Notes: generated from the sequence alone by a model not told the origin. Shown: positions 31,131-41,391, counted from the first letter of the stretch. The stretch: DNA of 64,000 nt from Myotis daubentonii (GCF_963259705.1 NC_081846.1:87122641-87186640), one strand, 5' to 3'. A program made the numbers and translations.

Positions 31131-32426
31131 AACTTATTTGGAGGCTGGAAGGGTCCTTATGCGCACCCGGTGCAGCTGTTCTTAAACCTGCCAGTGCACT
31201 GGAAGTAGCCATGGGACTCTGTAAAAAATGTCGCTGTTTGTCCCCCACTATCCACCCAGACCCCGGGAATCGGATCTCCAGGAGGCCGCGGAATGCCTTC
31301 TGAGGTTCTTGGTGCTGCCCGTGCCCTGGGGTGCCGAGGCCCAGAGGGCAGGTGACCTGCGTGCCCTCTCCTGAGGGTGAGGGTGCTCCTGGGGGCTTCG
31401 GGTCCATGCCCCTCCCCTTAGCGAAACCGGAAGCGTGGCTGCATCCCCCTCTGTGAGCGCAGACCTGTTGGAGCAGTGAGTTCCCTCACTAGAGAGGGCG
31501 TTCTCTCCTCCTGCCCCGTGAACGCTGTTCCCCCGACTCCTCCTGTCCTTGAGGCTTTTGTGCGGTTTGTGGGACGTAACCCCGCACAGACCAGCAGGCC
31601 CCCCGGCTGTGGTGTGGGAGCCCCTGCTGTCCTCTGGGGCCCCCGTAAGGCTGTTGATGAGGCCGAGACATCTGCCTCTGATCAGAGGAGCTTCAGAGAG
31701 TGAAAGTGGCTGCCTGGTGTTTACCCAGAAATTGTGCTAATCCCGCTAATGCCTGTGATTTGCAAGCCTCTCTCCGTCTCTTGCCTTCCTCTCCTGGGAG
31801 GGGAGGGTGGCTGATCTGCGGGAGACGAGGCCTGTGGCACGGGGCACTCAGGGTCCCTGTCCGGGCCAGCTCGCTGCAGGCCTTCCGGGAGCCCCATCTG
31901 CTCCTGGGCAGCCTGGGGAGGGGAATCTGGTGAATACCCTTCCTCCCACACTGTTCACCTGTCCTGGGCTGGCCTCGCCCTGAGGCCTCGGGCAGCTTTC
32001 TGCCCAGCGCCCCTGGCTCTTGACCTGGCCCTTCTGCCTCCTCCGTGGATAGTGGCGCTGGGGGCAGCTCCTTCCTCTGTAAGGATCCGGCGATGACATC
32101 ACTCTGACAACACAGCAGGGGGGTGTTGGCCTGCAGGAGCCTCAGCGGCTGTTCCCCCCCATCACAGCCTTTCCCTCCTTTTCTTTCCGACCTCCTCATG
32201 TCCCTTAGAAGCTGACACAGTCCCTCCCTTCTTGAGTGTCTTTCTTTCCTTGGAGTCCCTGACACTAAAGTGAGGGCTCAGAGTTATTGGCCTCAGTTTT
32301 CCCATCTGCGTTTGGGGACACCTCCCAGGAGCCTGGGTTTGGTCACATGTGCCAGCCCTGTGGGTGCCCTCACTCTGCTGGTTTCTAGTCCATTGAGCCT
32401 GTGCCTTCCAGATGCAGGTCTGGTCC
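31131..32426. other. unique DNA, no gene seen
   Basis: Ordinary GC-rich sequence. The fragment ggcctcagttttcccatctgcg near 32290 is MIR-like. Confidence 0.4.
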
Positions 32427-33289
32427 CTGCTTCCATTTCATTAGGTTCTTTTTCTGGAGGTTTCTTCTATTCTTTCATGTGTGACATGTTTTTTGGCTCT
32501 GCATTTTGGCTGCTTCCTGTGTGTGTTTCTATGTATTGGGTAGGGCTGCTCTGTCTCCTGGAGTTGGTAGCGTGGCCTTGTGTAGTAGGTGTCCTGTAGA
32601 GGTCAGTGGCTCAGCCTCCCCAGCTGGGCCCAGGCAGTGGCTGACTTTGCACCTCCCGGGAGACCCCAGAGCCAGTGCACCCAGTGGACAGCTTCTGACC
32701 ATACCAGATTACAACTCTACATACCAGATTACAACTCAGGGGCACAAGCCTAGCCCTGCCCTGGAGGCGGTCCCAGTCCAGCAGAGAGCCAGCTAGGTGC
32801 ATAGATGATTGTGATCAGCTGTGCAAGAGGTGCCCTGATGGTGGGGGAGTGTCCAAATGCAGGGAAGGACAACCCAGTTCATTGGGGGGTGGCGGGGTGT
32901 GGAGCCTGGCCAGCGCAGCCTAGTGCAGTGTGAATTGACCTCCAGGCCAATGGCTGTGAGGAGCAGCTGCAACGACAGCGGAAGAGCTGCTGTGCAGGAG
33001 ACACGCCTATGGAGCAGGACTTGCTTCAGTGGGACATTGGTGCTCACTGGGTCTCCCATGAGTACCTGCCCAGCTGGGCCTGGGGACCCAGGGGCACAGG
33101 GCCTAGCCCTGCCCTGGAGGCGGTCCCAGTCCAGCAGAGAGCCAGCTAGGTGCATAGAGGATTGTGATCAGCTGTGCAAGAGGTGCCCTGATGGTGGGGG
33201 AGTGTCCAAATGCAGGGAAGGACAACCCAGTTCATTGGGGGGCGGGGGGGTGTGGAGCCTGGCCAGCGCAGCCTAGTGCAGTGTGAAGC
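32427..33289 (-). mobile_element. scrambled LINE-1 5'UTR mosaic
   Basis: Segment 32427-32623 matches 35496-35690 (the 5'UTR next to the ORF1 start) in the same orientation. Segment 32625-32720 is the reverse complement of 35935-36030. Segment 32930-33055 matches 35786-35910 directly. A roughly 195-bp block (32738-32930) is repeated at 33090-33289, offset 353 bp, and has no counterpart in the element at 34.3 kb. The mosaic stops at the first codons of ORF1 (gcttccat) and has no poly-A tail on its 3' side. It is therefore not an ordinary 5'-truncated insertion. Confidence 0.8.
32701..32737. repeat. short tandem duplication at a rearrangement joint
   Basis: ataccagattacaactc occurs twice in a row (32701-32717 and 32721-32737), just where the inverted 5'UTR piece ends. 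Confidence 0.9.
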
Positions 33290-33635
33290 ACGAAGCTGAT
33301 TTGCCTATGAAGAATCAGCGAGTGAAGAGTTAGTGAGTAAATGTGTAACTCACACGCCTCCCCTGCCTCACCCTGGTCAGCCTCAGCAGACAGGTAGAGC
33401 CAGGGTTTTGCAAGCAGCCTGGACAGAGCCGCAGCATTTGCCCAGCCCTTGGCCGGTGGTCCCTGTCCAACAGTTCCCCCACCTTGGGTCTGGCTCTCGG
33501 ACAGGGGCCATGCTGAGTCCTGCTCCCGGGGCTTCCTAGACTGGCCCAGTGCCTCCGTATCTGAAGGGCTCAACAGCCAGTTACTCCAGGGCCTGCCAGG
33601 GAACTCTGCAAAACCCTTTGCCCTGCAGGATCGCC
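33290..33635. other. unique spacer
   Basis: Begins gcacgaagctgatttgcc, then tandem-like tgaagaatcagcgagtgaag. No gene is seen. Confidence 0.4.
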
Positions 33636-33639
33636 GCTG

Positions 33640-33770
33640 GATCGGGTGCCCACTGTGGTGTTTGTCTATGGGCAAGTTACTCAGCCTCTCCGGGCGTCGG
33701 TTTGTCCCTGTATAAAATATTGTAAAGTGCTTGACAGCTGGTAAACGCTTGTTAAAGGTTTGTTGTTCTA
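33640..33770 (+). repeat. MIR SINE fragment
   Basis: gggcaagttactcagcctct, cgggcgtcggtttgtccctg, aatattgtaaagtgcttgac and agctggtaaacgcttgtta follow the MIR core and 3' part. Confidence 0.8.
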
Positions 33771-33889
33771 GCTGTTATTTTGTTTTTTGTCCTTATTTCC
33801 AAATTCAAGGTGTGTTTCAAAGTTGGGCCTAAATTCCTTCACCTGAGCCCTTGGGAGGAAAACCTGCTGTTCACAAAATTACTTGTACT

Positions 33890-34272
33890 TAAGCGCTGTG
33901 ATGCCTCAAAGGCCCCTCACAGCCTTTGACCGGCGTTCCTGAGCAGTTGTTCCATGCCAGCCTGGCCTGGAGGGGTGATGAGTACAATAAGGGGGTGTCT
34001 GGTTGCTGCAGGGTCCAGAAGTTGAATGGCCATGACCTGAGAGGAGTGGAGGGCTTCCTGGAGGAAGGGACATCTGAGTGGCATCTTGAAGAAGGAATAG
34101 GAGATGGTGAAGAGTCTCTGGTTGGCGGCATGGCTTGAACAGAGGCCTGGTGGTTTAAAGGAAACTGAGTGTGAAGAGGAGGTGGGGAGAGGAGGCTGCA
34201 GGTAGATACAGGAAGACTTTACCTGAAGGCCTGGGGGCTCAGCAAGGCCTTGATCCAGGGGAGGGATATGGT
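33890..34272 (+). repeat. ancient repeat, left half, split by the HAL1-like insertion
   Basis: The text gttgaatggccatgacctga, aaggaatagg and gatccaggggagggatatgg, then tgagattt resembles an old interspersed repeat found across mammals ('agcaggggagtgacatgatc tgattt'). The matching continuation appears at 36217-36430, beyond the inserted element. Confidence 0.45.
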
Positions 34273-34620
34273 GAGATTTGTGGGGTTTTTTTAAAATCTT
34301 TATTGATGAGAGTATTACAGATGGTCCCCTTTATCCCCCCCTATTGCCCCCCTCCACTGAGTTCCCACCACACCCCACGCCATCACCTCCCTATTGTCTG
34401 TGTCCATGGGTTATGCACATGTGCATATACTAGTAATATCTTCGCTCCCCACTTCCTTCTGAGATTGGTCAATCTGTTCCATGTTTCCATACCTTTGGTT
34501 CTATTTTATTCATAAGTTTATTTTGTTCATTAGATTCCTTGTTCACTTATTTTTATTTTTAGATTCAATTGTTGATAGGTATGTATTTATTGCCTTTTTA
34601 TTGTTCATGTTTGTTACCTT

Positions 34621-34690
34621 TTTTCTTCTTTTCCTCCTTCTTCACCTTCCCCTTCCCCTTCCTTTTCCTCTTCTTCTTTCTCTTCCTCTT
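34621..34690. repeat. polypyrimidine tract in the HAL1-like 3' region
   Basis: Runs of ttcc/cttcc. On the element's own strand it is a GA-rich stretch directly after the ORF1 stop, comparable to the polypurine tract many L1 3'UTRs carry. Confidence 0.85.
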
Positions 34691-34691
34691 C

Positions 34692-35499
34692 TTAAAGAAT
34701 ACTCTTCAACATTTCATATAATACTGGTTTGATGGTGATGAACTCCTTTAGGTTTTTCTTGTCTGTGAAGCTCTTTATCTGACCTTCAATTCTAAATGAT
34801 AGCTTTGCTGGGTAATCTTGGTTGTAGGTCCTTGCTATTCATCACTTTGAATATTTCTTGCCACTCCCTTCTGGCCTGCAAAATTTCTGTTGAGAAATCA
34901 GCTGCCAGTCGTATGGGCACTCCCTTGTAGATAACTGCTTTACTCTTGCTGCTTTTAAGTTTGTCTTTAACCCTTGGAATTTTAATTATGATGTGTCTTG
35001 GTGTGGGCCTTTTTGGGTTCATCTTGTTTGGAATTCTCTGCATTTCCTGGACTTGTAAGGCTATTTCTTTCACCAGGTAGGGGAAGTTTTCTGTCATTAT
35101 TTCTTCAAATAGGTTTTCAATATCTTGCTCTCTCTCTTCTTCTTCTGGCACTGCCATGATGCGAATGTTGGTACACTTGAAGTTGTCCCAGAGGCTCCTT
35201 ACACTAACTTCATATTTTTTCTTCTTTTTGCTCTTCTGATTGGGTATTTTTATTTCCTCATCTTCCAAATCGTTGATTTGATTCTCAGACTCCTCTACTC
35301 TACTGTTGAATTGCTGTAAATTATTCTTTATTTCAGTTAGTGTATGCTTAAATTCTGACTGGTCCTTTGTCATGTCTTTGAAATTCTCACTAAGATCCTT
35401 GAAAGTCTTATTAAGTACCTTGAAGCTCTCATTAAGATCCTTGAGCAGCCTTATAATCATTGTTTTGAACTTTGTATCCAATAGTTTGCTTGCTTCCAT
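34692..35499 (-). pseudogene. LINE-1 ORF1p-like gene, frameshifted near its end
   Basis: ORF1p is the L1 RNA-binding chaperone that coats element RNA. From the ATG at 35499 the frame is open for 235 codons (to 34792). Residues about 20-80 are heptad-like and highly charged (Glu/Lys/Asn/Leu), consistent with the coiled coil that trimerises. A basic KSKKKKK stretch follows at about 88. Residues about 100-160 form the RRM region, with the typical ENLFEEIMTENFP segment. Then comes the C-terminal domain with TPRHIIIKIPRVKDK and IRLAADFSTEILQARREW, the most diagnostic L1 motif. Near residue 232 a +1 frameshift breaks the frame; recognisable C-terminal sequence continues in the neighbouring frame to a stop at 34692-34694. 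The total of about 270 residues is shorter than human ORF1p (338), mostly through a short N-terminal part. Confidence 0.92.
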
Positions 35500-36216
35500 T
35501 TCATTAGGTTCTTTTTCTGGAGGTTTCTTCTATTCTTTCATTTGTGACATGTTTTTTGGCTCTGCATTTTGGCTGCTTCCCTGTGTTTGTTTCTATGTAT
35601 TAGGTAGAGCTGCTATTTCTCCTGGAATTGGTAGCGTGGCCTTGTGTAGTAGGTGTCCTGTAGAGGTCAGTGACTCAGCCCCCCCAGTCACCTGAGCTGG
35701 TCACTCTAGGTACACCCCTGTGTGGGTTGTGTGCACAGTCTTTTTGTAGTGGAGCCTTGATTGCTGTTGGTGTCACTGGGAAGAATTGACCTCCAGGCCA
35801 ATTGGCTGTGAGGAGCAGCTGCAACTACAGAGGGAGAGCTGCTGTGCAGGAGACACGCCTATGGAGTAGGACTTGCTTCAGTGGGACTTTGATGCTCACT
35901 GGGTCTGCCCCGTGAGTGTGTTGCTTGTGGATGTGTAGAGTTATAATCTGCTATGGTCAGAAGCTGTCCACTGGGTGCACTGGCTCTGGGCCCTCCTGGG
36001 AGGTGCAAAGTCAGCCACTGCCTGGGCCCACCTGACAGGAGCTACAGAGAGATCTTCAGATGGCTGCTACTTGTATTGGGTTTGGAAGTGTTCAGGCAAG
36101 GCCTGGCTGTGAAGCAAGGCAGGCGGTGCTAGTGCCAGGTCTTGGGCCTCTTATTGATAGGTATGTGGCACACTGACGCCAGCTGCTGCTTGTTCGAGAG
36201 ATTTTAGGAAAGTCTC

Positions 36217-36430
36217 GAGATCTGGTTTTGAGAAAGGGTCCTGGCTGTCAGATGGATGGTGACTTGGGGTGGGGGCAAGGTGGTGTGGAAGGTGCCCAGG
36301 ACCAACCCACGATGGAACAACACTTGGTACAGAGTAGCCAGCTGGGGGAGGTGGTGCTGGTTAGGTCTTTGGTGGTGAAACGATAGCCATTACAGCTGAT
36401 CATATGTGTGGGGGACTGGGGATGAGGAAG
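36217..36430 (+). repeat. ancient repeat, right half, split by the HAL1-like insertion
   Basis: gagatctggttttgagaaag, gtcctggctgtcagatggat, ggtgacttggggtgggggca continue the old repeat whose left half ends at 34272. The resumption of this text defines the right end of the inserted element. Confidence 0.45.
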
Positions 36431-38115
36431 GTGACTCAAAGGTACAGCTCAAGTGACTGGGGCCAGGCTAAGGGAGCAGAGAAGGTGGAGCAGGCCCGGG
36501 CCATTCAGACAGCCAGAATCGGAAAGAACAGATTTTACAAGTAGTCTTGAAGGATCAGGTAGTGATCCCAGAATCTTGAGACCAAAGGGAATGCCATCAC
36601 TTACCGGAATTCTCAGAAGACGTCTCTGTCCCCATCCGCCATGGGTGTCTGGACGGGGAGTTGGAAGGTGGCGAAAGCGGCCAGGCTGGTCTGTGCAGAC
36701 CACACCAGGAGGTGCTGCTCACTCAGCCAGCCAGCTGCCCTGGGAGCCGTCTTGCGTGCGCCACACCGTGCCCTCGTGCACTCCAAGTTTTACTTAGAAA
36801 GACACCGAGTAGGGTGCAGATTTGAGAAATGAGATTCTGGGTCCTACAGGTGTTTTAGCCTTGAGGCCCCAGGGATGGAGTGAGCACTGCCTTCCGTTCT
36901 GCCACTCTGTGGTCCACGAGCCGTCTACCAGGGCGGTCCCTTCCATGGGCTGCGGACCCGCCCGCCTCCCTCCTGGGACAGCCACCACGGCCTCCTGAAC
37001 TCCTTCAGGTTGTCACCCATTTTCTTTGTTTCTTTTATGGCAAAGCTTCCTGAGAGATGGCTTCTGTTTCCACACTCATCCCAGGCCCTTCCTGACCCCA
37101 CCGGACCCTGGTCACCCCGTGTGGCTGAACCTGCAGCTTGACCTCATCTTCCTAGTCTTGACCTCATTTCCTGTGGCTGAGCTGATTGTTCCTTCCTCTT
37201 CCTGAAGACATTTCTCCTGGTGTTTGGGCTTTTCCCTCCTCCCCTCCCCTCACTGGCCATTCCTGCTCACTCTCCTTGGCCGGCTTCTGATCTGGAAGCA
37301 TTGCCTGCTCTGGGTCCACCATATTCCCATGTCTAGCTCCCACTCCCCCACTGAGCTCCAACCTGCATCTCCAGCAGTTTCTGGGGGTCTTCATAGGCAT
37401 CCCACAGGTTCATGGCCCAACCGCGCTCCTGGCCTCTGCCCCGGACCTGCTTCCCACCCGGTGCTCCATCTCAGCAAATGGCTTCGCCGCCCACTCATCC
37501 AGCTGCTCGGTCAAAATTGGAGCCATCTTTGACATCTCACTTTTTTTTGAAAAATGACTTTCACATTTCTATTCTGTAACATCTGATACAAACGCTGAGC
37601 CAGCCGCATGTGCGAGTGATGAAGCATATTAGTGAAGCGCTTGCTGTGACCACCGCCAGCAGGCAGCGTTCCCGTGCCTGCACCCTGGGTGCTCCTCCCT
37701 AGCCATGACCCCTCTTTCCGTCACAGCCGCGCCCAAGCTCTCCCAGGTCCTGTTGGCTCTGGCTGCAGAGACATCCGCGGGCCACCACCTGCCTCCAACC
37801 CAGGCCACCACCGTAGCTCCCGGGTCACTGCAATAGTGCCCCTTCCTCCCAAACTTGCGCTCCACACATCAGAATGACCCCTTTTCACGATGAGTCACTT
37901 CCTGTCCCCCCTCCGGGGCCTGCGCTCACCTCCTTGCTGCTGCTCACACAAGCCAGTCCCCCCACCCAGGCCCTTAGTTCTCGCCTCTGCCCCCTGGCTG
38001 TCCTGGGCTCCTTCTGACCTCACAGGGGCACGCCCCTGCACCCTGGCCCACCCCGCCACTCTGCTTTCTCTTCCCAGGCCCCTTCTCTAGCTGGAGCTAA
38101 ATACACACTGGCTTC
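36431..38115. other. unique DNA, no gene seen
   Basis: Mixed GC content, no recognised repeat apart from a T-run at 37543. No coding exon is supported. Confidence 0.4.
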
Positions 38116-38119
38116 CCCT

Positions 38120-38240
38120 TACTTAGTATTGTCTCTGAGTAGAATGTAAGCTCCGTGGACTGTGTTGTGTCTTCTGCACCAGGCACGATGCCGGCTGCAT
38201 GGTAGGGGCTTAAAGATCTATTGACTGAGTGTGTGTGAGT
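38120..38240 (+). repeat. L2 LINE 3' end
   Basis: gagtagaatgtaagctccgt, ggactgtgttgtgtcttctg, caccaggcacgatgccggct and ggtaggggcttaaagatcta match the L2 3' end order. Confidence 0.75.
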
Positions 38241-38494
38241 GAACAAATGATGGGAAATGTGAGGATGAGTGAGTGAGCGGACATGCACATGAATACATGA
38301 AAGATGGAGCCTGGTGAGCAGGGAAGGGACAGGAAGCGAGGGCTTTTTTTCCTGGACCCTCACGTTGTTGTTTCCCGATTTCTTTTCTTTCCTGTGATTC
38401 TGAGTTGGAGAACACTGTGATGCTGACTTCGTATCTCAGTGCAGTTCTCCTCGCTGCTCACCACTCGGCGGCAGGAAATGACTTGTTGCTTAGG

Positions 38495-38640
38495 TTTTAA
38501 AATCTGGGGTAAAAATAATGAAAACGTGCACCTGTTGTCCGTGAGGTCGTGCCAAGACCAGATGAATCTCAGAACTAATAATCCTCAAAATTAATTAAAC
38601 CCTCCTTCCCAATTATGAGAGAATGGAGCGGGTTGCTGTC
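38495..38640. promoter_or_regulatory. candidate conserved AT-rich element upstream of the CpG-rich exon
   Basis: ggggtaaaaataatgaaaac, gaactaataatcctcaaaat and taattaaaccctccttccca, then attatgag: repeated TAAT cores in non-repetitive DNA, directly upstream of the only CpG-dense patch with a plausible coding start. It could be a promoter-proximal element of that exon. Confidence 0.4.
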
Positions 38641-38641
38641 G

Positions 38642-38659
38642 CGGCGGCGGCGGCGGCGG
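38642..38659. repeat. (CGG)6 trinucleotide repeat
   Basis: Six uninterrupted CGG units, typical of the 5' untranslated part of CpG-island genes. Confidence 0.9.
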
Positions 38660-38742
38660 GGAATCTGGGTCGGCGCTCCCGGCTGGGTCTGGGGCAGCGT
38701 GGTGAGTGTCTTTGTCTACTCTTTAGGGCTGCCACCAGGACC

Positions 38743-38754
38743 ATGAGCAGCTAA
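38743..38754 (+). promoter_or_regulatory. three-codon upstream ORF
   Basis: atgagcagctaa ends one base before the main candidate start at 38756. If this exon is transcribed, the minimal ORF would force leaky scanning or reinitiation. Confidence 0.35.
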
Positions 38755-38755
38755 G

Positions 38756-38882
38756 ATGGACACGTCCGCCTCAGCCGCCGCGGAGAAGGAAGAAGGCAAG
38801 AGTGCGATCCCGGAGGGCGCTGCTTTCCCCGACGCCGGCAGGAAGACCTCTGCTCTGGCCGTGGCCGCGGCCGCCCAAGGAG
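38756..38882 (+). CDS. candidate first coding exon of an unidentified Ala-rich protein (partial)
   Basis: The start atgga has A at -3 and G at +4 (aagATGG), a strong Kozak context. The exon encodes 42 codons plus one base: MDTSASAAAEKEEGKSAIP, continuing with EGAAFPDAGRKTSALAVAA and ending AAQG. It is Ala/Glu/Lys-rich, low in complexity and without a signal peptide, as in disordered N-termini of nuclear or signalling proteins. A pyrimidine-rich acceptor (tgtctttgtctactctttag, ending 38726) precedes it, and a weak donor (GAG|gtactt) follows at 38883, leaving phase 1. Without splicing the frame stops at 38930. It lies in a CpG-rich patch after a CGG repeat. I cannot name the gene, and no second exon is recognisable in the window, so it may be an alternative first exon of a large gene or a chance frame. 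Confidence 0.4.
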
Positions 38883-39254
38883 GTACTTTCTATTTTGCAC
38901 ACTTGGGGGGCAGCAGGGGTCTCCTTCATTAGCCCGTTAGCGTTTAATTGGACTGGTGGCCCACGTCATCCAGCAGGCGTGCTGGGTTTATGGAGGGTGG
39001 AGAGGAGGGCGCCCTGCTCCCGCGCCCTGCTCCCGGATCCTCGGCACTGTGACGGGTGCCTGCAGGCTTTCCCGAGGTCTGGCCACCCTGATCTGCGGCA
39101 GGGGGACTGGGCCGGCTCAGACTCCAGCAGGAGAGCCTGAGAACTCAGGGGGGAGGGGGGGGGAGGGAGGCCGGGGGCTGCTGGGCAGCCCTGGGGTGTG
39201 TTCACTTGGCACATTTGAGATGTGCCAGACACTGCTCCTGCCTCTGGCCCGCAG
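38883..39254. other. presumed intron start, unique DNA
   Basis: Contains a short G-rich run (gggggagggggggggaggg at about 39150). No other feature. Confidence 0.35.
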
Positions 39255-39375
39255 GGACTCTTTTAGAAGTAATTGTCTCTTGATCCCTTCTGGCTGTAAT
39301 TAGAGGGTCAGGTACAGAATTTAGTATCCTTAGGTGAATTTCTGGCCAACTTAATTATAGCAGAAGGATTATGGA
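39255..39375. promoter_or_regulatory. candidate conserved AT-rich element
   Basis: agaagtaattgtctcttgat, ttctggctgtaattagaggg, cagaatttagtatcctt and caacttaattatagcagaag: a compact AT-rich island with TAATTA-type cores, about 0.4 kb downstream of the candidate exon. Confidence 0.4.
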
Positions 39376-41390
39376 GCCACAGCCTCTCATTTTACTGCCC
39401 CGGAGAGTAGGAGAGAAATACTCTGCTTTCCACCGGCCGTGCCAGCGCCCCGGTGGGAAAGTTTGGCGGGAAGGCGAGACCTCCCCTTGTGTCTGCGCCG
39501 TCCATCTGGAGGCCACAGAACTATTTCTGTCTCCGAGGAGTGGAGAGACTTAGATTTCCTTTCTTTCCCTTTTATTCAAGTGCATTTAGTCACGCCCTGT
39601 TGCTCTCGCTGCTCAAGCACAGCTCGGCAGCAGCGGGAAATTCGCCGTGGCCAGCGGGACGGACGGGTGGCGTGAGGGCGTTGCCCCTCACTTTGAAGTG
39701 AGCACAGATGGGTCACTGTCAGAGTGCAGGGCCCGGCCAGGAAGTTGGGCAGCACAAGGGTCTGCGTTTCGAACCAGCGCTGGGATGGCGTGAACGGGGC
39801 GAAGGTCTGAGTTCCTAACTACCTCAGATGATGTGGGGGCTGCTGTCCACGGGTCACGCTGGCGCAGCTCGGGGTTGGAACTTGGGGAATTGCACGACAC
39901 TGGGAGGACTCTCATGCGGCGTGGTGTCCAGGAGGCAGACGGAAGGGGAGGGCAGGCCAGCGCCAAGAGCCTGATGGTGGATTGGAGGCTGGCCTCCCGT
40001 CCCGGCCTGGCTGTGTCTGCACCTGGCCTGCTCCCTCCTCTGGGTCAGGGCCTGCCCTGCCTGTGGCGACTCCAGCTGTCCCTCTGCCTGATGCACAGGC
40101 CCAGGCGCCTGAGGCCTGAGGGAGCTCCAGCAAGCCGGCTCAGCGTGTCTCCGCTGGGCCCTCAGCTGTTTCTCCCTCGCCAGGGCTGAGTGGCTTATGA
40201 ACTGCCCACGTCATTTACTGCCATTTACTGCCGCGTCATAGTAGCAGGGAACAGACTTAGGCAGTAGCTGGGCAGTAGCTGGGGAGGCCCCTCCGGCATC
40301 AGACCTGCTGTCACCAGTGGTGCAGCAGCAACAGGAGCTTGAGGGGTCTGACCTGAGGCGGGGCAGGCAGCTGCGGAGAGCTTGGAGTGCAGCAGCTCCA
40401 CCAGGCACCTACCCTGCTCCACCCACCTACCCTTACCCCAGGGGGCCGGCCCTGCCCACCCCCAGAGGTCCCTGTCGCCTTATTGCCCAGGGGAGCCCTC
40501 CCGGGATGAGTTCCAGCAGAGGGTGGATGTAACCTGTCAAGCCCCTGGCAAGTGGCTGTGTCATTGGAGCCAGCCCACCACGTGGCTCCCTCTGCCCCCC
40601 TCCGGGCAGCTGCCAGGGAAGGGCCCTCCTGGAGTCAGGGAGGAGTGGCTGTTCCTGTATGGAGTCAGCAGGGCATCTGGAACAGGTCCCTGGTGCCAGG
40701 GGACCGTGATGCCACCTTCTGCGGATGGCGTGCGGAGCGCCTGCTGGTGTGGCCCGGGGGGCCCTGGCTACGGTTCTAGGTCAGCAATATCCCTGGGTCC
40801 CAGTGTGACAGGCCGCTCCCTTCTCGGGGCCTCATTCTCCCACTCAGGGCATTGGACCGATGTCTTTGAGGCCTGGTGACACTGGAGCTTTATTGCGTCC
40901 TAGCAGAGGTGGCCAAGGTGCTGTGAGTGACTCATGGCATCCAAAGTCTCACTCAGGTCCCTTGGTAGCCAGCTGATCTCAGCACAGTGGGAATGAGAGA
41001 GCGCGACGGTCTGAGGGAACAGAGGGGATGGAAGGGAGGGCGTGTCCTCGGGGGCAGAGCTTGGAAACCCCGTGTGGAGCTCCTGGGTCTGAGGTGGAGC
41101 CGTCTCCTTCACGAGCAGTGGGAGCCTCCCCTTTGCCACCTTTCCGCTGTGTGGGGGAGGCTGACGTGAGGTGGGGAAGGGACTTGCTCAAGGCCCCAGC
41201 CGCTCCAGCAGAGAGTGGGGTCTGGGGCTCAGGGCACAGGGTGGGAGTCTCCTTCCGGTATGTGCTTTTAGACCGTATGAGGCAGGGCCAGCCTTTCCAG
41301 GTGTGAAGTATGAATCATACATGTAGCTGCTCTGTGGTTACAGCAGACATATAATGTGCTTCCGCCTGCCTGGGTCAGGGCACCTCCCGG
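39376..41390. other. unique GC-rich DNA, no gene seen
   Basis: Short local duplications (cattta ctgc at 40213-40231; ggcagtagctgg at 40260-40281). A weak MIR-like piece lies at 41165-41230 in reverse. No coding exon is supported. Confidence 0.4.
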
Positions 41391-41391
41391 G

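Larger units (their letters stand above)
34286..36216 (-). mobile_element. HAL1-like element: 5'UTR, ORF1 and 3' tail, no ORF2
   Basis: On the minus strand the order is 5'UTR (36216-35500), an ORF1 relic (35499-34692), a purine-rich run, then a G-rich 3'UTR (gaggggggcaatagggggg, in reverse near 34340) and an A-rich tail (caataaagattttaaaaaa in reverse, next to 34286). Reverse transcriptase and endonuclease (ORF2) are absent, and the ORF1 stop is followed within about 400 bases by the tail. This is the 'half-L1' (HAL1) plan, known from other placental mammals. The flanks gagatttgtgggg...tttt (34273) and gagatctggttttg (36217) look like a decayed target-site duplication, and the host repeat resumes at 36217. 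Alternative: a normal L1 that later lost ORF2; finding the same junction in other copies would decide. Confidence 0.8.
38640..38882 (+). promoter_or_regulatory. small CpG-rich patch, possible promoter or 5'UTR
   Basis: CpG dinucleotides are dense from the CGG repeat through the putative exon (ggtcggcgctcccggctggg, gccgccgcggagaagg, gtggccgcggccgccc), against a CpG-poor background on either side. At about 240 bp it is shorter than a typical CpG island. No TATA box is seen. Confidence 0.45.

Noticed and set aside
32427..33289. CRISPR-like or satellite array
   Set aside because: The repeated block has only two copies offset by 353 bp and is L1 5'UTR-derived.
36453..36797. 114-codon plus-strand frame
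   Set aside because: No domain, frames on the opposite strand are equally open, and it lies beside an old repeat.
38702..38726. A 5' exon ending at gtgagt (38702) spliced to 38727
   Set aside because: The implied intron would be under 30 bases, too short for mammalian splicing; the sites must belong to alternative events if used at all.
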